DNA of 64,000 nucleotides from Saccharum officinarum (Eukaryota; Streptophyta; Magnoliopsida; Poales; Poaceae), in the NCBI GenBank assembly GCA_020631735.1, contig CM036209.1, positions 2,529,478 through 2,593,477 of the forward strand, written 5' to 3'. The notes below the pieces were generated by a model. It ran no database searches. It was not told the origin of the DNA and was given only the letters and a program-made list of their open reading frames with translations. The position numbers and the translations under genes were made by a program. Every line of letters starts with the position of its first letter. Position 1 is the first letter of the stretch. Shown one piece after another: positions 9,616 to 21,210 of the stretch.

Positions 9616-10557
9616 GTGGGAGTTAAAAAGGGTCACTCGGTGGAGGTTAGGACTGCAGCGGCACTCTCTTCGTCGGCACCAGCACGCATACTGCAGCGAA
9701 CCTCGCAGCTAGCTGGGACGGGCGGGAAGGCCGTGCTTCAGGACCCCACGCTGCAACTCTCTGTGGGGACGACGACACAGCCCGGGTGTGATCAGAAGCT
9801 GGGGAAGGTGCCTATGTCATCTACTGCAGATGCAACTGATGGTTCCCAGGGAAACTCCAAACAATCATTTTTAGCAAGTGTTGATGATCAAATGGAGGCA
9901 TCGGTGGGGCAGTTTGTTGGGGCAACGGAAGGAGAAGTTGCAGATGGTGCACAACACCTTGGTGCACTTCTTGATGCCATGATCGAGGCCGGGGTCCAAG
10001 CGGAGGGTGTTCCAGCAAAAGAATGGGGAAGTGTGATGACAATGGCTGTTCTAGCAGAAGGAGAACTCACTCCAGTGCGGCGTAGCAAGCGCAATGCAGA
10101 AGCGGCTGATGTGGACTCATTTGAGAAGGCAGAAAAAAGGGTGGCCGTCAAGAATCTCGAGGGAACCCAAGGTAAGCCGGTTGTAAATTCAGTTTGCGCA
10201 TTTTCTAATATTCATATACAGCAGAACTTAGGGGGTTTGGGCATTACTTTGGGTGACAATGATCTGTCAATACAAGAATCTGTTACTTTAATTAAAGATA
10301 TTGAGAGAGATAGATTGAAACCTTCTAATGTTGTAAACCTATCTGAGAACGAGATTGACAGAGAAGAGGATGAGATCGATCCTGACATATCCACCTTAAG
10401 TCAACTTTGTGGCGACTTAACGGAGGAGATCATGGATGATAATATTGCGGACCTTGATGGAGTACTTGTTAATGTACCCATCAAGGTGGCAAAAAGTAAA
10501 AAGAAAAAGAAGCCTCTCAATAAGAATACAGCGGCTAGGGAAAAAATCTTGTTCTAA
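9616..10557 (+). pseudogene. LINE ORF1-like protein (C-terminal part)
   Basis: A 313-codon open frame directly upstream of the endonuclease. The segment LTPVRRSKRNAEA followed by EKAEKRVAVKNLEG is the kind of basic block seen near the C-terminus of plant L1 ORF1 proteins, and the tail is Lys-rich (KSKKKKKPLNKN). I see no zinc knuckle or RNA-binding domain, so the 5' part of ORF1 is probably missing. Confidence 0.5.
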
Positions 10558-10574
10558 TGAAAGGTGTTTTCTAG

Positions 10575-13500
10575 AATTGTAGAGGGCTACGAGACTTAGC
10601 TAAACATACGTTTTTACATGATGTGGCTAATGATAATAAACTTGATTTTATAGCTCTATTAGAAACCAACAAAAATAGTTTCTCGACTCAGTGTCTGGAA
10701 AATTTTTGTGCGGGGGCTGATTTTGTTTGGCATTGGCGGTGTCCTCGGGGTATGTCCGGGGGATGCTAATGGGAATAAATCAAGGTTCTTTTGAGTTAGA
10801 GAATATTGTGGATGGAGAGTACCATATCAAGTTTGTTTTAAAAAATAAAGTAGATGGTTTTCGATGGGCTCTTCTGTCTATTTATGGTGCAGCACAAGAG
10901 GAGCATAAAGATAATTTTCTATCAGAGTTAGGACTAGCTTGTACTAGCTGTGGGGATCTACTTTTTTAGTGGGGGAGATTTTAATATTATTAGGAATCCA
11001 TCAGAAAAAAAACAATTCAAGATATAATGACAAATGGCCACTTCTTTTTAATGCTATTATTGAAACTTTGAATCTAAAAGAGATAGAGATGACGGGGAGG
11101 AAATTTACGTGGGCTAATTATGAAGAAGTGCCAACCTTTGAAAAGTTGGATCGTATTTTGGTAACAACAGATTGGGAACAAAAAATTACGTTAGCTTTCG
11201 TTCAGGCACTCACCCGAGAAATCTCAGATTACACACCACTCTTGCTAGATGGGGGGAACCATCCCATAGAGGCAATGCTAGGAATTTCAAATTCGAACTA
11301 GGATGGCTAACACGAGATGGTTTCTTTAACCTAGTGAAAGAGGTTTGGGAATCTGAGAATAGAGGTCGGTCATCTATGGAACGTTGGCAATGTAAAATTA
11401 GAAGACTGAGACGCTTCCTTAGAGGATGGGCTAGGAATTTAGTCTCACAGAACAAGAAACACAAATCCACTCTCTTAGCTAACATAGACATCTTAGATAG
11501 AAAGGCAGAGACTTGTTTGTTGTCTCCGCAAGAGGAAAACCTTAGACATCATCTAAAAGAGCAATTAACCAAGTTGTTAAGAGAGGAGGAGATTTACTGG
11601 CTCCAACGATAAAAAACAACAAGATTATTGCAAGGGGATGATAATACTAAGTATTTCCATTTGGTGGCCAATGAGAGACATAGGAAAACAAAAATTATAC
11701 AGTTAGAACAGGAACAAGGGGTTATTGTGGGAGATGCGAACCTGGAAAATTTCATAACCAATTACTACAAAGGACTGTTTGGACCTCATATACAAAATTC
11801 TTTCTCAATGGACGAGACTTTGAGATATGATATACCTCAAGTGTCGGAGGAGGAGAATCAAGTATTGATGGCTCCATTCAGTGAGGAGAAAGTTTAAATG
11901 GCAATATTTGATATGGAACACAACAAGGCACCCTGTCCGGATGGCTTTCCCGCTGAATTCTATCAATTCTTTTGGGAGATTGTGAAGTTGGATTTGATGA
12001 GCCTGTTTTTTTAATTTCATAGCGGGAGATTGCCTATTCATAGTTTAAATTTTGGGATTCTTACTTTATTACCAAAGGTCACTGACGCGGTCCGGATCCA
12101 GCAATATAGATCAATTTGCCTATTAAATGTAAGTTTTAAGATTTTCACAAAAGTTATAAATAATAGATTATTGAAAGTGGCAGATAAATTGATAGGACCA
12201 TCTCAAACAGCGTTCATTCCAGGTCGTTATATAATGGAAGGAGTTGTAACCTTGCATGAAACAATTCATGAGCTACATAGAAAGAAAAAAGATGCTATCA
12301 TCTTAAAACTAGACTTTGAAAAAACTTATGATAAACTTAAGTGGCCCTTCATACAACAAGTTCTTCGAATGAAAGGTTTCTCACCAACTTGGTGTCAATG
12401 GATTTCGAAAGTTATTTCTAGAGGGAGTGTTGCGGTGTAGGTTAATAATAATATAGGTCACTATTTTCAAACAAGAAAATGAGTGCGTCAAGGGGACTCA
12501 CTATCTCCTATCTTATTTAATATAGTGGTAGACATGTTGGCGGTCCATATTTCAAAAGCTAAAGAGGTGGAACAAATTAAGGGGGTGGTTCCGCATTTGA
12601 TAGATGATGGACTTTCAGTCCTCCAGTATGCGGATGATACTATTATTTTTATGGACAATGATCTAGAGAGGGCCAAAAACATGAAACTCCTGCTCTGTGC
12701 TTTTGAACAATTATCAGGACTCAAGTTCAATTTCCATAAAAGTGAATTGTTCTGCTATGGTGCGGCCAAAGCCAATCAACTTGAATTTACATAATTTTTT
12801 TGGTGCAACATAGGATCCTTCCCGTTCAGATACCTAGGAATTCCTATGCACCGTAAAAAACTTTTGAATAAGGACTAGAAACATGTTGAGGAAAGATTCC
12901 AAAAAAGACTCAGTTGTTGGAGGGGCAAGATGTTATCAGTAGGAGGGAGGCTTGTTCTAATTAACTCTGTTTTAAGTAGTCTCCCAATGTTCATGTTATC
13001 CTTTTTTAAAGTTCCAAAAGGGGTTTTGAAGAAACTAGATTACTATAGATCACGATTTTTTGGCAGAGTGATGAACATAAGAAAAAATATAGATTAACTA
13101 AGTGGGAGGTAGTTTGCACACCAAAAGACCAAGGGGGCTAGGGGTCCTAAATTTAGAAACTCACAACAAGTGTCTCCTTAGTAAATGGTTGTTTAATCTA
13201 TTAAATGGAGACGGGGTTTGGCAACAATTGCTTAGGAATAAATACCTAAGGAATAAAAGCTTGACACAGGTTTAACACATGTCCGAGGATTCTCAATTTT
13301 GGGCTGGCCTTATGAAGGTCAAGACGGAGTTTCTCTCGTTGGGCAAGTTTGATCTAGGTGACAGATATCAAGTGCGATTTTAGGAGGACTCGTGGATAAG
13401 AGCGCGTCCACTAAAATCGCTATTTCCTGCACTTTATTTGTGAGAAAGAAAAATACATCGGTAAGTTCAGTAATGTCTATGATACCTTTAAATGTAGCCT

Positions 13501-13950
13501 TTAGGAGATCTCTGACAGGTGTTAATTTGCAAGCATGGCATAATGTTGTGATCATGGTGGCAAATATACAATTAGGAACACAAGCCTTTAGGAGATCAGA
13601 ATGGGTTGTTTACTGTCAAATCGATGTATAGAGCTCTATTAGGAACACAAGCCATACCTTTTAATACTTTTATCTGGAAACTGAAATTACCTCTCAAAAT
13701 CAAAGTTTTCATGTGGTACTTGTACAAGAGAGTGATTCTAACCAAAGATAATTTAGCACGACGGCAGTGGCAAGGGGATAAGAAATGTTGTTTTTGCTCC
13801 TCCAATGAGTCTATTCAACACCTATTTTTTTACTGTCATTTTGCTAAGTTTATTTGGAGGATTGTTCAGGTTTCCTTTAATTTATCACCGCCAATCAGTG
13901 TACATAATATTTTTATAGGCTGGTTGGAGGGGATAAATAGGAAATGAAAT
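10575..13950 (+). pseudogene. LINE ORF2: endonuclease, reverse transcriptase, zf-RVT
   Basis: The endonuclease begins NCRGLRDLAK at 10575, with GGDFNIIRNPSEK near 10975 and LDRILVTTDWE. The normal SDH catalytic triplet reads SDY near 11226, a lost histidine. The reverse transcriptase has LLPKVTDAVRIQQYRSICLL, QTAFIPGRYI, DFEKTYDKLKW, RQGDSLSPILFN and QYADDTIIF (about 12627). In-frame stops occur at about 12437 and 12479, and several frame changes precede them. The zf-RVT part contains WKLKLPLKIKVFMWYL and CCFCSSNESIQHLFFYC. The protein is not functional. Confidence 0.8.
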
Positions 13951-14364
13951 CTCAGATCATTGTTGGTGCAAGTGCTTTATGTTGGGCGATTTGGTTAACC
14001 AGAAACGATATAGTTTTTAACAAAATTGTAGCACCATCTTACTTGCAGGCTATCTTCAGGGGACTTACTGGATCAAGTTCTGGTCTCTGTTACAGAAGGC
14101 GGAGGAGGATCTCCATTTGATGAAGATGGGGTGTAAGACCATTGAGACAATTGCGATAGAAGTATTTGCTAGACACGGTTGGAGCTTTAGTAATAGACTT
14201 ACTAGCTAGTACTGATTTTATTAGGCCTTTGTTATCCTTATGTGCAAAACTTTGTCTTTGAGATACCTTGGACCGTTTCTTCTCATTTTGTAATAACAAA
14301 TAGCCATATGCATTGATCGATACAGAAGTTGGGATATTAATATATTCTCTTTTCTAGAAAAAAA

Positions 14365-14600
14365 TAAAATATTTGAGGTGCCTAGAATATAGCATTTCTT
14401 CAGGCGACAGCTACAAATTTCAGATCTCCATCCAACGGTCCAAATCTATTAGTACAAAGCACAATAAATAAATTTTAATTTTTTCTATAAAAGGATAGAG
14501 ACAAAACTGTTCAGGCGCTTGAACTATAGGAAATACGTGCAAAAATATAATCTCCTCAACTAAAAACGTATTATTTTTATATTTTTATTACGAGTTTTTG
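14365..14600. other. Short spacer between LINE and citrate-binding-protein-like copy A
   Basis: 14365-14538 matches nothing in module 1 and so belongs to the inserted block. From 14539 (caaaaatataatctcctcaa) module 1 homology resumes. Confidence 0.5.
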
Positions 14601-14605
14601 AGGGA

Positions 14606-15076
14606 TCAAAGAGCCAGCAGAAGGCTGACTAGTACAAGGCTAGCCAGTAGCCAGGGCGAACTCCATGAGTGGCGACACATCGTGCTGCTGCTCGTGTATA
14701 GGGTGATGTTCCTCCAGCGCGACTCCATGAGCGGCGACACGTCGTGGCGCTGCTGGTACACCCCGAACTTGAAATAGTGCGACGCGCTGGGAATGACGTT
14801 GACGGTCAGCCTGTGCGCGCCGTCGATGTACACGGCGACCGTGGACGCGTCGACGTCGTGCACCACGTTGAGGCGGAACCAGCGGTCGTAGATGCGGTCC
14901 TCCACGGCCTCGCCGCTGTAGTACCGCAGCGTGCCGTTGTAGACGTGCAGCATCAGCACCGTGGCGTGCGCGGCGCCCTGCTCGTTGTGAATCTGCATCA
15001 CCGACACGCCGGAGGTCCCCGTCGGCACGTACCCGTAGCCCTCGAACTGCCACACCCCCGACGAGTAGTCATGGCC
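14606..15076 (-). pseudogene. Citrate-binding-protein-like copy A, exon 2 only
   Basis: An intact second exon in one frame: GHDYSSGVWQFEGYGYVPTG, MQIHNEQGAAHATVLMLHVY, NGTLRYYSGEAVEDRIYDRW, FRLNVVHDVDASTVAVYIDG, FKFGVYQQRHDVSPLMESRW, and a hydrophobic C-terminal tail. The acceptor and the last part of the intron with (CA)n(TA)n follow to about 15120. There is no exon 1. Upstream, the sequence runs straight into a truncated exon 2 of copy B, so most of the intron and exon 1 of copy A were deleted. Without exon 1 it lacks the signal peptide and the first third of the domain. Confidence 0.8.
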
Positions 15077-15463
15077 CTGCGTGTGCACACACACACACAG
15101 ATATATATTAATATCTATCTGTAGTAAGATTTACTACACGGCGACACGTCGTGGTGCTGCATGTACACCCCGAACTTGAAGTAGTAAGATTTACTAGGGA
15201 TGACGCTGGCGCCAAACTTGCGGCGTCCGTCGACGTAGATGGCCACCGTGGACGCGCCGACGTCGTGCACCACGTTGAGGCGGAACCAGCGGTCATAGAT
15301 GCGGTCCTCCACACCTTCGCCGTTGTAGTACCGTAGCGTGCCGTTGTAGACGTGCAGCATCAGCACCGTGGCGTGCGCGGCGCCCTGCTCGTTGTGAATC
15401 TGCATCACCGACACGCCGGAGGTCCCCGTCGGCACGTACCCGTAGCCCTCGAACTGCCACACC

Positions 15464-17843
15464 TCAAGCTGCAAAGGGGGCGGAGCGGAGCGCTCCTAAA
15501 GCTGCCCCGCTGATCCGTTTGGGCTAAATGAGGTTTGAGGGTCGACCCGCTCCGTCCGTCCAACAAACCACGGGTATCCTTGGGTCGAACCTCCAAGAGC
15601 CGTCTGCAGCGACTAGTATCCTTGCCGTCTGCAGCTGCCTGTCGCTGCACCGTCTTCTGTTGCGTAGCATACACGGGTGCATGTGAGATAGCTGGATTGA
15701 AGTGCACGGTGCATGCGAGATAGCGTGTCCATGGGCACCACAAGAAGCTGCCCCAGTTCCTGCGGCCGGCCAAATTACACTATGTTTTCTGAACTAAAAA
15801 AATGGTATGCAGATAGTTACACGACCAGAAGCTGATTAGCAATTACTAAGCAAGGTACAGTACAGTTCATTGGACCATTGGACTACCTCCTGAAACAGGG
15901 CACAGTTCATTGACAAACTTACTAAGCTAGCTACAAAGGCCACAGGTTCATCAGACCATGCATCATCACACATGGGAAACTCAAAACCTTCTGGAAGGAT
16001 GGATGGAGGAAGGCCCGCCTTACACCAGCACACAAGCAGTCAACTTGACGAACTCCTGAACCTACAAAACCAGCATAAAGTAGTTGTGGTTACAATTTGA
16101 ATCAACTCATGAAAATAACAGAAACAGTTCAATAGAGCAAGCAGGACTAGATTATCAGATGATTTGTATATGTACAAAAAAATCATTCAGTACTGGACAT
16201 AAGTGAACTGCTCATCATTCAGTACTGTACATCTATGATCATTCAGTAAACAACACATATTCAGCACCCACTGCACACTCGATCAGCACTCTCTCACACG
16301 CTTACACTGCAAATTGTGTGCAGGATTTCAGTCAGAGTTTCTTCATCTTGCTAAAATCAGCTTCAAGTAATGAACTAAACCAATCATAGTGGGTTGCTGT
16401 TTGAAGCAGAAATGATGCAAAAAAAACTATCTATTTGGCATATATTAATCAGTCAACGAAGAAGACGAATCAATGATTTTTGCAATTGACCTGCAATTGA
16501 CGCTTCAGCCAATGTATATTTGAAACATTAGCAATTTGGGAGACAAATCTTTTGAGCCTACTTAGACCATGGTGGGATAATAATTACCAAATATAAACGA
16601 AAGTGCTACGACACTTTTTAGGCAAATTTTTTGCCATCTAAACAAGGCCCCAGTCAGTATTTGGAAAAAAAAGAACAGCAGGACAATTGTCGTGTGACAA
16701 ATTTGACAAGTCTTCGTATATAGTGAATGTTGCAGTTACAATTTCACCAAGATAGAACCATCATCCACATTCCATTAGAGCATGCTAAAAAAAGGTGAAA
16801 TTCTCATGTGTGCGTATGGGAAAATTTTACAAAAAAAGTAGGCCAATGTAACTTAATGGTAATTCACATGCATGTCAGCTGTCATTGTGCCCAAAATTTT
16901 CTACATAACAGCAGGTAGCTGTCCTCAAGTCTAGAGGAGCATAGCATAAGCAGTGGCTCATGTGCTTTAGTTTGTCCAGTCAGTGGCCCTGAATACTCTA
17001 ATGAAAAACAGTTTCAAAAGATCCAGAACTGTTTGCCTCCTGTCAATAACCATTGTGGATTGTTGTTACCTCTAGAAACAGTTATGTAGGTTCCTGTTGC
17101 AGATTATTTCAGAGGGCAGTGATGAATATAAGGCATCCAACCTATGAGTACTACTCAAAGACGGTTCAAGAAAAATTTCAGAGAGGCAACCAATTCCACC
17201 TGTTGCAGATCATTTCAGAGTTGCAGATCCAAGCGGAGGTATCCTCCCGGAAAGGATTCTTCGCCCGCGCGACCACGATGCTGGGCGCCCCGGTGAACTC
17301 CGCCGGCTCGGACGAGGAGATACAAGCAGACAGTGAAGGGAGGATTGAGGAACGAGATTACATACAGCGTGCAGCACGAACATGAGACGCTTTAGTTCAT
17401 GCCGCTCGACGGCGGGACAAGCAGACTTGGGTCTCGTGAAGAGAAAAGTGGGGCCTTGGGTGTGCTCACCGGTGGCTAGCTGGTTGGCGACAAGGCCTAA
17501 GCGGTGGAGCGCCGGGCTGCGACGTCGTGCGGGTCACGGTTCACGACGCGCTGGGACGATGGAGAAGCGCGGCGCCGCGGCCACTACGGCGCCAGGCAGG
17601 GGGTCGATCTGATCGGCGACGAGCTCGATCTGGTCGGCGACGATGGGGTAGCGGCGGCGGCGGCGGTGAGCGCTACCCGCTACGAGGCGAGTCGGAGGGT
17701 CGACCCTAGGGTCACCAGGGGTCGATAGGGTCACGACCCTTTTGCCCCTCTTCTCCTCGGGGTCGACCCGATTCGATCCACTCGCTGATTCCAGGTGCGG
17801 GTCGGCTTCGAAAGCGGGTCGAACCGAACCCCTTGCAGCTATA
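15464..17843. mobile_element. hAT-like non-autonomous element, 2,380 bp, 8-bp target duplication
   Basis: Flanked by identical GCCACACC at 15456-15463 and 17844-17851, inside exon 2 of citrate-binding-protein-like copy B. The ends are imperfect inverted repeats: left TCAAGCTGCAAAGGGGGCGG, right (complement) TATAGCTGCAAGGGGTTCGG. The 8-bp duplication and the subterminal cgggtcgaacc/gggtcgaccc motifs fit the hAT superfamily. I see no transposase. About 17240-17340 has gene-like composition and may be captured DNA, and 16518-16652 contains half of a MITE of the family seen at 40.3 and 42.9 kb. Confidence 0.75.
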
Positions 17844-17883
17844 GCCACACCCCCGACGAGTAGTCATGGCCCTGCGTGCAAAA

Positions 17884-17891
<8 letters not shown>

Positions 17892-17971
<80 letters not shown>
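17892..17971. repeat. (CA)n(TA)n microsatellite in the intron of copy B
   Basis: A run of acacacac followed by about 70 bp of AT alternation, at the same place in the intron as the tract at 4274-4330. Confidence 0.9.
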
Positions 17972-17973
<2 letters not shown>

Positions 17974-18259
17974 TCATGGAGAAGAAACTGGTGAGGAAGG
18001 TAGTGAACCATGGTTTGCTTTGGGTACGGTGCTTCCTTACGGCGAGGCGGACTTCGGTGCGGGGACTGTGACGTTGGTGATGTTGTTGAAGGGCTTGTCA
18101 CCGGCGTACACCAAGAAGGTGCGCACGCCGGTGACGTTGTCGTAGCTGTACCGTTTGTTCTTCGGCACGTTGTAGGGGCTCTGCACCTTGAAGTTGCTCT
18201 CCGTGAGCTCCACCTGGACGAACCCGGCGGAGAGCGCGGTGGGAGGAGGAGGCCGCCAT

Positions 18260-18760
18260 GATCGATGAGAGGACCTCGTCTCGTTATATGTGGGATTATG
18301 GATGCAATATTGCAATGCAAGAGTGTGCCTGGTTATATGTGGGATTATCGGTGGTGATGTCCAAGCAAGAAGGGGTTGTCATGCTTGGTGGCCTCCGGCA
18401 AGACCGGGTGTTTGTTTCGATGTCGTCAATAATCCTGGCTTGATGGTGCGTGTGTATTGTCAATTTGTAACGCGACGGCCAAAGAAAGGGAAGGCCGGCA
18501 ACAACTATTCAATTTGATAATGGAAATGGAATCTAGTCTCAAATGTGAAATGAAGTACTGTTGGAAAATTAGGCCTTTGCGAAATTATATTTCATATATA
18601 TAAATCAAGATAGATGTAGTATATATCTACGATTCTAGCTTGTAGTATTAAATAAAGTATGCTTTTCTCACAAATTAGCACACAAATAACAAAAAGTAGT
18701 ACTAATATAATGGTTAGAAAATTTAACCTTTCAGCGAGACTGGTGCGTTAAGATGAAGGT
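18260..18760. promoter_or_regulatory. Upstream region of citrate-binding-protein-like copy B, module 2 right edge
   Basis: Collinear with 4713-5345. Similarity stops at about 18757-18760 (gatgaaggtaga versus gatgaaggtaaa in module 1), where the Copia remnant begins. Confidence 0.55.
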
Positions 18761-20677
18761 AGATTCTATTAGCAAATAATGCAAATAAAGATCGAACACG
18801 AGATACAGATTTTTACATGAAAAACCCTTGCGGGAAAAAACCACGCGCGCCAACCGGCGATCTTCACTATATGGAGAGAGTTTACAAAACGCAGGGAATA
18901 CAATGAGTCGTCAGCTCTTCCCGTGCGGCTTACAAGATGTATTTATAGGACGGACTGACTGCAGTCAAATACGGAAACAAATCCGCTAATAAACATAACC
19001 CGAACCGCGGGCCCTCCAGGCATCCCCGCAAGACTCACGTTAGAATTCGAATCATTTTCCAACAAACTCCACCTTGAGACGAATTCCATCTTGTAGAGAA
19101 TGAAGTATCATCAATCAACTCACTTCAATAATAAATAAGCACCGACGTCAAAGTCACTAGGACATAAACTATAATACCAACTAAGCCTGAGCACAGCTCA
19201 AACTTAGCTCCAGGTCCAGGCTTTTTCAATATATCAGCGGGATTATCACGAGTATTTATCTTCCATACCTTAATGTCACCTTCAGCAATAACATCTCGAA
19301 TAAAATGATATCTCATGTCAATGTGCTTGGTCCTTTCATGAAATATCTGATCTTTAGTCAGACAAATAGCACTCTGGCTATCACAGTGTATACTAGTGCA
19401 AGAAGTAACCCCGCAAAGTTCAGAGTATAAACCTCTCAAATAAATAGCTTCTTTACCAGCTTCAGAAATAGCCATATATTCAGCTTCTGTAGTAGACAGA
19501 GCAACAGTAGCCTACAAACTTTCTTTCCAGCTAACACCACAACCACCAATGGTGAAAACATAACCCGTGAGAGACCTCCTATTATCCAAATCACCAGCAT
19601 AATCAGAATCAACATAACCAACAAGTCCATCTCTAGATTTCCCAAATTGTAAACAGGTATTAGAAGTACCTCGCAAATATCTGAAAATCCATTGAACAAC
19701 CCTCCAATGCTTCTTACCAGGATTAGCAATGAATCTACTGACAACACTCAATGCATGAGCTAAATCAAGACGAGAACAAACCATGGCATACATAAGAGAA
19801 CCAACTGCACTAGAATATGGAACTCTAGACATGTACTCAATTTCATGATCTGACTGTGGACATAAATCTGATGATAATATGAAATGTGCATCTAATGGAG
19901 TACTCACTGGTTTTGCATTATACATGTTGAAACAACGAATAACCATTTCAATATAACCTCGTTGACTGAGGTATAATTTGTCAGATTTTCTATCTCTAAC
20001 AATTTCCATATCAAAAATTTATTTCTTAGCTATACCTAAGTCCTTCATCTCAAATTATTTACTCAATTGTGCCTTCAATTTAGCTATTTCTAATTTATCT
20101 TTTGCAACAATCAACATATCATCAGCATAAAGAAGCAAATAAATAGTTGAGCCATTAACAATCTTCAAATAAACACAACTATCATAATCAAACCGCTTAA
20201 AACCATTAAAGAGCATAAAAGAGTCAAATCTCTTGTTCCATTGCTTAGGAGATTGCTTCAAACCATAAAGAGATTTCTTTAACTTACAGACAAGGTTTTC
20301 TTTTTCAGGAATAACAAAACTTTTAGGTTGGTTTATATAAATGTCTTCTTCCAACTCCCCATGTAATAATGCAGTTTTAACATCTAATTGCTCGAGTTCA
20401 TAATCATGCATGGCAACAATACTGAGCAAAGTACAAATAGGACTATGCTTAACAACTAGGGAAAAGATATCATTATAATCAATACCTAGAATCTGGCTAT
20501 AACCTTTAGCAACCAACCTTGCTTTATACCTTGCGGGCTCACTTAGAGAAATACTCTCCTTTCTTTTGAAAATTCATTTGCAACGGACATGCTTTTTATT
20601 CTTGGGCAATTTTACTAAATCTCAAGTACCATTCTTTTCAAGTGACTCCATCTCATCTTGCATAGCGGTCATCCAAT
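18761..20677 (-). mobile_element. Copia retrotransposon remnant (RT, RNase H, 3' LTR)
   Basis: Minus strand. The RT begins near 20668 (MQDEMESLEKNGT), contains [55 protein letters not shown] and LLLYADDMLIVAKDK, and runs to about 20050. The RNase H part (19125-20009) has TPLDAHF, VGSLMYAMVCSRLDLAHALS, WIFRYLRG, YVDSDYAGDLDNRRSLTGYV and [13 protein letters not shown]. Two Trp positions in the RT are stops, so it is dead. A purine tract (aaggtggag) at about 19070 is followed by TTTGTTGGAAAATGATTCG, the probable start of the 3' LTR, which reaches about 18761. The 5' part is cut off by the hAT-like element at 20678. Confidence 0.8.
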
Positions 20678-21110
20678 CAGGGGCGGACACAGGGGGGCTA
20701 GTGGGGCTGCAGCCCCCCCCCCCCGTGGGCCAAAAAAATTAGGGAGCAGGTCTTCAGTAACGAGTGCAGCCCAGCCCAAAATCAAAGGCAACCCTAGTCT
20801 CAGCCCCCCCACTCCCATACATAGCTGGAGCCGCCGCTTTCTTTCCCCTGCGCTGCGCCCTGCCTGCCGCGATTGCTCGCGTCGCGCTCGCGCCTGCTCC
20901 ACCGGCCGCGCCGCCCCCCGGCCGTCCGGCGTCTGAGTGCGGAGTGCCGACCCCCGACGCCTCCTCGTCCGCGTCCGCGTCCGCCGTCTGCCACTCCGCT
21001 CCGCCTGACTGCCTCAGCGGCTTGGTGGCTCTGGCCTCCGCGGCTCGCGTCGGTGCCAACGCCGGTGATCGGCGGCCCGGCGCCCCGACGGCCCTGCTGA
21101 CGGGCGACAG
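20678..21110 (+). mobile_element. hAT-like element, left end only, runs into assembly gap
   Basis: Starts CAGGGGCGGACACAGGGGGG inside the Copia RT, the typical left terminus of a grass hAT-like family (CAGGGGCGGA). It continues with a C-run and GC-rich text to the gap. No transposase motif is visible and the right end is not in the assembled sequence. The long open frames here are low complexity. Confidence 0.45.
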
Positions 21111-21210
21111 NNNNNNNNNNNNNNNNNNNNNNNNNNNNNNNNNNNNNNNNNNNNNNNNNNNNNNNNNNNNNNNNNNNNNNNNNNNNNNNNNNNNNNNNNN
21201 NNNNNNNNNN
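21111..21210. other. Assembly gap (100 N)
   Basis: Exactly 100 N, so probably a gap of unknown size. Sequence right of it matches the Gypsy 3' LTR from 35043 onward. The missing part therefore includes the first half-kilobase of the 5' LTR and its 50-bp minisatellite. Confidence 0.95.

Larger units (their letters stand above)
9600..14364 (+). mobile_element. L1-type LINE, degenerate, inserted in module 2
   Basis: Order on plus: a remnant of ORF1 (9616-10557), an ORF2 endonuclease domain (from 10575), reverse transcriptase (about 12030-12800), a zf-RVT region (about 13600-13950), and a 3' untranslated region ending in an A-rich tail at about 14357-14364. Frameshifts and stops interrupt ORF2 many times. 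The whole block lies between 9425 and 14539, which are contiguous in module 1 (near acaaaaatataatctcc), so it came in after the duplication. I could not define a clean target duplication: caaaaatat occurs on both sides of the larger insert (before 9426 and after 14539). Confidence 0.8.
15137..18259 (-). pseudogene. Citrate-binding-protein-like copy B, interrupted and truncated
   Basis: Exon 1 (18041-18259) keeps ATG GCG GCC TCC, but about 100 bp that encode the signal peptide in copy 1 are deleted. This joins the start out of frame to GFVQVELTESNFKVQSPYNV. The donor GTAAGG is at 18040, and the intron has (CA)n(TA)n. The first 28 bp of exon 2 (17844-17871, GHDYSSGVW) are separated from the rest (15137-15463) by the hAT-like insertion 15464-17843. 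Exon 2 ends prematurely after YMQHHDVSP at 15137. Three independent lesions make it a clear pseudogene. Confidence 0.8.

Noticed and set aside
9426..14548. A MULE insertion with 9-bp duplication caaaaatat around the LINE block
   Set aside because: The two ends do not form inverted repeats; the 9-mer is AT-rich and could be chance or come from the LINE or a Helitron event.
14640..15124. Long open frames on the plus strand and in other minus frames opposite the citrate-binding-protein-like exon
   Set aside because: Shadow frames of a GC-rich exon; the frame with family motifs is the minus-strand frame ending at 14606.
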